A stretch of 39,474 bases of DNA from Rhizomucor pusillus (Eukaryota; Mucoromycota; Mucoromycetes; Mucorales; Lichtheimiaceae): the NCBI GenBank assembly GCA_900175165.2, contig FWWN02000450.1, forward strand, positions 1 through 39,474, read 5' to 3'. Positions 33,085-39,474 of this stretch are shown here, one piece after another; the stretch's first letter is position 1; each line of letters opens with the position of its first letter. Under the pieces are notes generated by a model. The model searched no databases and had not been told where the DNA came from. It saw nothing but the letters and a program-made list of their open reading frames with translations. The position numbers were made by a program, and so were the translations under genes.

Positions 33085-34244
33085 TATTGTTGTTCCTTGT
33101 TTGATTCTCATTTCCTATATGTTTAGTCCTTCGATATTTCCTCGCGGGTTCAATCTAGGAGTTATACCGGGAGAAATACGAATAAAATAGGCAGAGGATG
33201 CTCTCGATTGAAGAGCTTGTTCTTTATTCTATTCAACTGGTTGTATATATACTTTTCTAATGGGATGGTCCTGGAAGTAACTAGAATAAGCTCAATCTAT
33301 CTTTACACTTGGGTCTTCAAGCTTGTTCCCGCATGTGTTCGGAGTTTCCTTGAACTTCCTAACTTCGATTGTTCAGCTCTGCAGTCTTGGTTTCCTTTTT
33401 TGTCGACCGGGATTTCTGGGCGTGAAGCGCCTATGCCTGGGGACAGCCCCGACATTTTGATGCACCGTGTTGCCTCTTTTCTGGGCCTCGCTACAAATAG
33501 AATTCTTTCATTTTAGCTCCTTGTTTGGTGTCATTTTGATCCTCAAATTCCCCTCTCTTTAAATTTATATGCACGCCTCGATTTTTACTTTCGTTTATGC
33601 CCTGCACAGATCCAAATTTCCATTTTTTAAACTTAGCATTGTAAAAATCCACGCTCCGACATGCCCGCACTCACTAGCCTCGACTAGCCTCGATCTAAGT
33701 CTTTCGCGCCAATCTTATACCTATGAAAGCAATCAGTTAGCAAATTAGTTGCATTGCTTAGTACCAACCTTGTACTTTAGATCCCTTCGCAGTCCTTAAA
33801 ACCTCGCCTTAGCACGAATAGAGAAAAACACCTTTTTCACGTCTTTCTCAAGAATTGTAATCTCGAAGAGTGCAGTATAGATTTTGAAGTTGTCTGTACT
33901 GTGCTGCAAATTGTGTGTCTTACGCCTGAACGGATATTATCTCACAAATTGATTGCACCGCACGTGTCACTATTGGTGAACCCTGAGCGAAAGAATTTCG
34001 AACGAACAGCCTGTGCGCGCCGTACAAACGAACGCTAGCTGTTGTACAACAGCAATATGTTTGTTGGGTACTACTGATTTTTGAAAAATAAATATATTTT
34101 TAAATCTAAAAAAAGATTGAATTTCGCTATTATTTTTAAAATAATCCCAGGAAATAGGACACAATATACGGAAATTTTCTAGTCAAGTATATGGTAATTC
34201 TGAACATTGACATATCAATAAATAAGAGAAATATGACAAATCCC
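33085..34244. other. Intergenic region, nothing recognised
   Basis: This is AT-rich sequence beyond the tRNA. The plus ORF at 33208-33516 (102 codons, hydrophobic start) shows no family resemblance. A short tandem duplication of CTAGCCTCGA lies near 33675-33695. No coding frame or RNA is supported. Confidence 0.5.
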
Positions 34245-34275
34245 ATTAAGGAGGTTATGGAAAAGCTTGGTGGTC

Positions 34276-34519
34276 ATCTAGAACCACATACACGACGATC
34301 CTCTCGTTAAAGTCCCGGATCCGCAAGGCTACGCGAGTTATTGAGAACATGCGCTAATCGTTTGAAATAAAGATTTATATAAAACTTCCTGGATCTTTCT
34401 AGATGACAGATAATTATTGTGTCAAGACCAATCGAGCGATTAGCGAGTGTTCTCAATAACTCGCGTAGCCTTGCGGAGCCGGGACTTTAACGAGAGGATC
34501 GTCGTGTATGTGGGTCTAG
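34276..34519. repeat. Long inverted repeat (foldback or MITE-like element)
   Basis: Arms of about 84 bp, roughly 34276-34359 and 34435-34519, are near-perfect inverted copies. The left arm reads ATCTAGAACCACATACACG, then CCTCTCGTTAAAGTCCCGG, GCAAGGCTACGCGAGTTATTG and so on, and the right arm is its reverse complement with a few substitutions. The 75-nt loop is AT-rich. Outside the arms the similarity resumes weakly: the left side has CCATTAAGGAGGTTAT, and the right side, reversed, has CCATAAGGGAGTTAT. A 17-bp insertion on the left interrupts the outer match, so the original element may have been about 290 bp (34245-34534). It has no coding capacity. It could be a MITE or a hairpin RNA source. 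Confidence 0.85.
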
Positions 34520-34539
34520 ATAACTCCCTTATGGAAAGG

Positions 34540-34925
34540 TACTTTCAAAATGAATCCTATACTAACGATAAAAAAGGCTGTTTCAAAATATAATAGCAGA
34601 AAATATGGAGTCTGTTAAATCCAATTATTTTTGGTATAAAAATTGTAGTGAAAATGTATGTACCTATATACATAAAAAGAGGAGAAAAAGAAGGCTAAAT
34701 GTGCTATAAAAAATTAGGACAAACGTGGGTGAAAATACAAACGATTTTCTATGCTGTATACATAGTAAAAATCATATAAGAAAGAAAAGAACGAGTACTA
34801 AAAGGCTTGTTGAAAAAAGCTAAAATTGAAAAAGAAAGTATTCATTGTCAAGTGGGTGAAGATGATCAACAAACTAGTAATACTACATGTAAAAAAATAA
34901 CTCAATCAAAAGAAAAAAGATAGCA
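34540..34925 (+). pseudogene. AT-rich decayed ORF fragments
   Basis: This stretch is far richer in A than the rest of the window. Short plus-strand frames read through it in turn: ESVKSNYFWYKNCSENVCTY then HKKRRKRR, followed by DFLCCIHSKNHIRKKR, and finally ERVLKGLLKKAKIEKESIHC up to a stop at about 34922. They are separated by frameshifts or stops. Lys-, Asn- and Ile-rich codons in A/T-ending form match the neighbouring chromodomain ORF and not the conserved genes. It is probably the remnant of a gene in the same inserted AT-rich DNA. No family was recognised. Confidence 0.35.
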
Positions 34926-34976
34926 AAATTCCTATTTATTGTGGTAACTAGGGAAAATTAGATTTTAGTAATCTGC

Positions 34977-35515
34977 CTATATAGGATATTCAATACCATC
35001 CTTACTAAGATAATCTCTTAGCATACTTTTTTCATTAAAATTAACTATAGGAATCCAACTGTTATCTTTTTCACTATAACCTTTCCATTTTATCAAAACT
35101 TATATTCATTATTTTCAATTTTATGATCAAGAATTTCTTCAATTTCATATGATACAGTTTTATTTTTACTATTTTTGTTTCTTTTACATTTTCTTTCATT
35201 AAATGGTTGTACATCATTATCACTTTCCGAGTCATTTACAAAATTATCATTGTAATCATCTTCATGGTAATCATCAATAACCATCATACTATTACTTCCA
35301 ATATTAAGCTTTAAAACTTCATTTTGCGATTCCATCGTTGTATCCAAATTTTGCTTATTTTCTTCATTATTGCTTGTTACAATATCAATCAAAGATTTTT
35401 CAAATGGAAACTCAAAATCCTGTGTTTCGGAGGTCCTAGACGACCTCCTAGAGAATATGGCGGTGAGGCCATCGACCGAGGGGGTGGTAAGAGCGGTCGG
35501 GGGGATAGTACGCAC
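34977..35515 (-). pseudogene. Chromodomain protein with a frameshift
   Basis: The minus-strand ORF from 35515 reads an acidic, Asn/Asp/Ser-rich segment, then a basic patch (RKCKRNKNSKNK). It then enters a chromodomain (VSYEIEEILDHKIENNEYKF), and stops at 35093 in two adjacent stop codons. One base out of phase the domain continues (IKWKGYSEKDNSWIPIVNFN, then MLRDYLSKDGIEYPI) to a TAG at 34977-34979. The aromatic residues typical of chromodomains (Tyr/Trp/Trp) are divided between the two frames, so a single-base deletion is the simplest account. Chromodomains of this form occur at the C terminus of Ty3/gypsy chromovirus integrases and in nuclear proteins; nothing of an integrase core is visible here. 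Codon use is strongly A/T-ended. The first 30 codons are GC-richer and may be foreign to the ORF. Confidence 0.65.
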
Positions 35516-35624
35516 AATGGCCTGAGCCCATATGACACCCCCTTGGCATATGGGTAGTGTGGGCTGTCATTTAATGATGATATCCATAATTATTTCATTG
35601 GATAATCTGTAGTTGATAGTTAGA

Positions 35625-36053
35625 ATGCTTACTCCAGAAATACGTGAAGAGTTCGAAAAGTTGATGAGCCAGGAATGGGCATTCTTAACGTCACCATGGC
35701 CATGAGCGCGAAAGGAAAAGTATCATCGGTCTGAGATCAAACCGGTCAATGAAATTGCATTCGTAAAGGACTTTGTCTTGAATCGCTTGCGTGTCCTCCC
35801 GGTCTTTCTCTTTCTAGTGGTCGTCTTTGGTGGGCACGAGTACGCTGGACCGTATAACCATGTCGAGAAAGGGTTGCTCATCCTATACTTTCTACTGTCT
35901 GGGTCGTGGATCGCGGAGATATCGCAGTTTATCCCTCGCAGTAGTTTTTACGCACTCTATCGGGACTTCATTAGAAAGTCCCATGACAGGTTGAATGGTC
36001 TACTCGATGGATGTCTTAGGAGGATGTTTTCAACGACGCTTATAAGGAACTAG
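35625..36053 (+). pseudogene. Truncated transposase-like ORF with in-frame stop
   Basis: A frame starting at ATG 35625 (MLTPEIREEFEKLMSQEWAF) has a TGA at 35703-35705. It continues in the same frame (EIAFVKDFVLNRLRVLPVF, GLLILYFLLSGSWIAEISQF, IPRSSFYALYRDFI, RLNGLLDGCLRRMFST) to a TAG at 36051-36053. The segment order resembles the N-terminal half of DDE-type transposase-like proteins I remember from Mucorales genomes, which continue into a catalytic Asp-rich motif that is absent here. The product is therefore truncated and interrupted. The two parts are in one frame, so the stop is probably a point mutation. A short intron removing the stop was considered but has no good acceptor. Family assignment is from memory and is weak. 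Confidence 0.45.
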
Positions 36054-36524
36054 GATTTAGGATTTAAGGTCTTAGCGCCGAACCCTGAGGGTTTAGCGTT
36101 TTCGGAGCCAGGTTTGCAGGGTTAGCAATATATAACTGTGACCGCTGAAAAATGGATTACGGCAAACAAATGGTGTAGAATCTATTCAGCTTATAGACTG
36201 TACGCCAATTCCGGCGTTTTTGGCGCTATTTCGATCTATGGTCTGCGTAAGCGCGTAATGTAGGGTCTTTGTGTCTCTGGCGAGACAGGCGAGACGATCG
36301 CGGATCATGAGCAGTCCGAATGCATGGAGGGGCGGAATGCGAAGGCTTATGAAGGTCCTGTGGCTAGGAATAACCGCTGGAGCCTTTTATCCGTATCCGT
36401 GGGTTCCAATGGGTGTCTCAAACGGACTGCATAGTACGCCATGGCGCAGAACACTTCTTTCACGGCTCAGTCAGCGCGTGTGTATGTGATCTGACGCGTT
36501 CCTGGTGGGTTTATTAAAACCGGC

Positions 36525-36624
36525 TATGCGCGCAACTTCCGGAAGACAGGCAAGTCAACTATTCGCGACATGGCGTAACGGCTTCACGCAGGCACCTCCA
36601 CCGCGGGGTCTCACGTTCGACGCC
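36525..36624 (+). repeat. tRNA-like SINE-type repeat, copy 1
   Basis: The block shared with copy 2 includes GACAGGCAAGTCAACTATTC followed by Pol III-type internal promoter boxes. The A box is TGGCGTAACGG (36571-36581, consensus TRGYNNANNGG) and the B box is CGTTCGACGCC (36614-36624, consensus GGTTCGANNCC). They are 43 nt apart, as in a tRNA gene. The acceptor and T stems do not pair, so this is not a functional tRNA. A tRNA-derived SINE, or a decayed tRNA copied within a larger repeat, fits best. Confidence 0.6.
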
Positions 36625-36746
36625 TGCACCGTGCATTGGGTATACCGCTGTATAGACTTTAGACCTGCGGGAACTATCACTTAGGCCCAAAATAAACGTG
36701 TCTGCATGCTGTCATACGCATATTAGTTAATGATATTAGGATTAAG

Positions 36747-36846
36747 TATGCGCGGAATGTTTGGGAGACAGGCAAGTCAACTATTCACTGCATGGTGTAT
36801 TGGCTGGACGCAAGCACTCCCAGCGCGGGGTCCGGAGTTCGACGCC
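36747..36846 (+). repeat. tRNA-like SINE-type repeat, copy 2
   Basis: This is the second copy, 222 bp downstream in the same orientation. It retains GACAGGCAAGTCAACTATTC and CGCGGGGTC. The A box is TGGTGTATTGG (36793-36803) and the B box AGTTCGACGCC (36836-36846), again 43 nt apart. Substitutions relative to copy 1 fall mostly outside the boxes. Selection on the boxes or common descent from a tRNA would explain this. No poly-A or target duplication could be defined. Confidence 0.6.
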
Positions 36847-37313
36847 AACAGAGGACAATGCCAGGAACCGGATGGCAAATGACGCCCTTGCCATCGGTTC
36901 TGTATTCGTAGAAAAGCCTCTGCGACGATTGGCATCCTTGTATACTACGACCGAGTTATACGATGGATAATACGGGAGGGATAAAGCAAGAAACGGGGAA
37001 GGCTAGAAGTACATCATGCAATCCGTTTTCTGGTGTATGATAGTGTACAATGGGCGGCCGTAAAATGCAATGCGGATCCGGTATGAAAATCAATCACTGT
37101 TAACGATGTCAGAAGGCTTTTGCACTGACCGAAAGAAAGCCATCAGTGACCTTTATAATTATATGAACACGATTTCGGACTATAAGATACAAGTCTTAAT
37201 AGAGCATAGGGACAAAAAGCATACAGGATGTACTTAAGTACCAGAGATAGGGTTATATGTAGAAAAAAGTATACAAAAGAGTGGAATGGGCTTAAGGAAT
37301 GGAGCTATAGAAT

Positions 37314-39474
37314 TTACCGTGTTCTATAGATAGTGAGCCATAACTGGTCGGACGTCGTTTTTCGTAGTTTTGCCTTCTCTTGATAGGGAAACCAGGCAAT
37401 TCTTCGATCGCAAATCCTTGAAATGCTATTCCTGAACTTTTCGACTGTATCGGCATATCCGGTTGTGACCATCCTAGTACACCAAATACCGTATGCCGTC
37501 CTGCACTTCAAAGTTGACCAAGGCTGTAAACGAACAAGTGTTGGCAAAGAGCTGAACAAAGGGCTGCCAGTTGGTGGAAATACGTATTCCATTGTGCGCG
37601 CGCTAGGGACAATACGCGCAGGTTTCGAAAGGATACTGGCTACCTACAAGTTCCGTTCGAGTTAGTCTCTAACATTAGTAGCATATTGCTGCCGTGTGTA
37701 ACATTACCTTGAAGATCCGTCGATGGCCATTGGGATCCGAGAACAGGCCTAAACCACCGACTTCTGAATGTGCTTGGGGGTACATGTATTTAGCACCGGG
37801 CGGCCGATTATCATCCAACGTCTTGAGGCCTTGATATATCTCACGGCAGTAGATGTCCAAGATCCTTTCAGCTACAGTATCCAAATTATCGTCTGTAATA
37901 GATAATAGGATATTGTAAACGTGTAGGATCTCAGGGTATCCTGCCTGTTCGATGCCTAGCTGTTGCAATTCTCGTTCCGTGGGAACGGGCACCTCGTACT
38001 GGCCGGAGGCGGCAGTTACATCAGGCATCTGTGCCGCTTGAGGAGGAGCAGCCACGGAGATATCCAGTACAAGTGGATCTTGCGCACGACGTGAAGGACC
38101 TGCTAATATCCTAGCTAGTACCTGCGGCTCGAAGTATCGCGACAGCGAACTGTCAACCAAAGCAGCCCGAGAAAGACCAAGTGCGGAACAGGACACTGCC
38201 TTAGAGGCATTGTCTACCGCTATAAGTCCAGGGAACAGCACCAGATCCGAGACAAGACAACGACGAGACATCAAATTAGACCAGACGCTCCGCCAATAGG
38301 AAAAATCGTCTGGTCGCGAAGTCAAGGACGAACCAAGCAGCGCGCAGACCACGAGAACCTCCAATACGTCGTCTGCTAAGTAACGTGCACGCTCCTGTGC
38401 ATGGACATTTCTGACCAGCCTATCAACGGCACGCAAGCGTGCATCCCAAAACGCACCCAAGTCTGCGGCAGAGAGCCAGCAAAGTCGCTCATTAGATACT
38501 CGGCTACGGCGAAACACGAAGATTAGATATTTTGCCAATGAGGCTAAGGAATATCAATGACATACCGAGCTATTTGGAGCATTCGCTCAAACTGAGGAAC
38601 AAGGCTGACGCTCGTGATCCGCAGCTCTATGCGGGCACCGAAGGAAAAAGAGCCGCTGCCAATCATTGAAAATATTTGGCGGAGGTTGTCCTAGGAGGAT
38701 TATATCAGCAAAGGAGTTCGTGTGAGACAAATGCACTACGAACTTACGACATGAGCAAGATAGGATGGAGACATCGACCACATGTCTGATGGCCGAAAAT
38801 CTTTGGAGGTCCTATCGCTACCAGCAGTCCTGTTGTAGAAGGGCTGCTTTACCTTGCAATATGCTACGAGCTTTTGCAGGCCTTCTACCCCCAGGAGACT
38901 AGGCCTAGAAGCGCTTACAGAGTGATAGTCCACTCCACCAAGAGACAGGAAACCCGAGAATAGGTCCACTCTAGCGCTGGATGGAGCTAGCAGGGAGGAA
39001 GGACCGCCCCAGAACGAAGACACGAGACCAGAGAAAGGAAACCGACTGTCTAATTGGGTATCGCTTCGCCAAACAGCCACGCAGCCGGTGGTAGGGTTGA
39101 GCGGAGCAACCTCGAAACCCACATCGAGGAACAGATTTGCATTGTCAAAGGCATTCCAGTCTAAGTCCGGGAATTCCAGTGAAATATCTAGGGGGTTTGC
39201 AAAAGACGCCTTCAAACCAATACCCTGAGTATAAAACCGAAAGTCCGCGTAGCACTTTAGGGCCGGAGTGTCTTGGACAATACGCCTCATTTCGGGAACA
39301 GCCAGTGCCAAATATGTGCTAGGGATGAAGGTACCCTTATAAAGCAGCTGATTGTTGGCTGATCGAGTTCGCCAAGCATCCGTGGACGAGCTAAGTGCCA
39401 AGTTGTTCAGCTTATGGGTAGGCATCACCCTACGCAAAGCTGGGAGCAACACAAGGTCCACAAAGTTGTGCCTA
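37314..39474 (-). CDS. Large unrecognised protein, 3' part (runs off the right edge)
   Basis: Four exons can be chained in frame: 39474-38748 (open at the edge), 38624-38566, 38503-37708 and 37643-37314, giving at least 636 C-terminal residues. Donors are GTAAGT, GTATGT and GTAATG; acceptors are AGAG, GTAG and TTGTAG, the last preceded by CTAAC. The second exon is only 59 nt. The sequence is well ordered and hydrophobic-patterned: LYKGTFIPSTYLALAVPEMR, GIGLKASFANPLDISLEF, DLDWNAFDNANLFLDVGFEV, NPTTGCVAVWRSDTQ, WLSAADLGAFWDARLRAVDR, ILHVYNILLSITDDNLDTVA and GAKYMYPQAHSEVGGLGLFS. No transmembrane segment, Walker motif, DDE triad or zinc finger is visible. I do not recognise the family. Its position next to mobile-element remnants suggests that it may belong to a repeated or mobile gene family. 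The frame integrity across about 2.1 kb argues that it is recently functional. Confidence 0.7.

Larger units (their letters stand above)
36054..37313. other. Repeat-rich interval without genes
   Basis: From 36054 to 36520 there is no supported frame; the ORF at 36271-36489 is Arg-rich and unlike any family. It is followed by the two tRNA-like repeat copies listed separately. Positions 36970-37313 are AT-rich and uninformative, and include the 3' region of the right-edge gene. Confidence 0.5.

Noticed and set aside
29196..34244. CRISPR array or bacterial-type operon
   Set aside because: No regularly spaced direct repeats are present and the context is eukaryotic, with spliced genes and a Pol III tRNA.
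36050..36120. Telomere-like motif (GGATTTAGGATTTAAGG, GAGGGTTTAG)
   Set aside because: The motif is not repeated in register and lies inside the contig; it is too short and irregular for an interstitial telomere.
38504..38538. Start codon and MAKYLIFVF segment of the minus ORF beginning at 38538
   Set aside because: It falls inside an intron (38504-38565) of the right-edge gene; splicing joins the preceding exon in frame to the following sequence.

Overview
The window looks like nuclear DNA of a filamentous fungus, most likely an early-diverging one (Mucoromycota, probably Mucorales). Protein genes are interrupted by short introns (about 50-85 nt, GT...AG, often with a CTAAC/TAAC branch site). 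Intergenic spacers in the left and middle parts are short, and neighbouring genes are often head-to-head or tail-to-tail. The products are core eukaryotic proteins. A degenerate ORF resembles a family I remember from Mucorales genomes; the taxonomic call is inference, since no rRNA or marker gene is present.

Layout. Positions 1-2366 hold a repeat tract and no supported gene. From 2367 to 29195 there is a conserved gene block: fumarase (-), a small membrane J-domain protein (+), the Sin3 co-repressor scaffold (+), an F-box/ankyrin protein (-), the ribosome-biogenesis methyltransferase Emg1/Nep1 (+), a PH-domain protein (-), an interval with two decayed genes (13583-15257), vacuolar-type alkaline phosphatase (-), an acidic/proline-rich protein (-), a CRAL-TRIO (Sec14-like) membrane protein (+), a steroid 5-alpha-reductase-family enzyme (-) and the TRAPPII subunit Trs120/TRAPPC9 (+). 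Reading frames were joined across introns by hand. All the multi-exon models close in frame: fumarase 465 aa, Sin3 1240 aa, Emg1 262 aa, phosphatase 523 aa, CRAL-TRIO 567 aa, reductase 254 aa, Trs120 1422 aa.

From 29196 to the right end the sequence changes character. It is gene-poor and contains a tRNA-Glu, a long inverted repeat, an AT-rich island with a frameshifted chromodomain ORF, a truncated transposase-like ORF with an in-frame stop, and two copies of a tRNA-like (SINE-like) repeat. The right edge holds the 3' part of a large multi-exon gene (at least 636 residues) that I do not recognise.

The conserved genes do not form a single pathway. They cover central metabolism (fumarase), transcription (Sin3), ribosome assembly (Emg1), trafficking and lipids (Trs120, CRAL-TRIO, reductase, PH) and vacuolar hydrolysis (phosphatase). 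The most unusual observations are two probable GC-AG introns, the two relic genes around 14 kb, the foldback/AT-rich/transposase/SINE-like cluster at 34.2-36.9 kb, and the unrecognised gene at the right edge.
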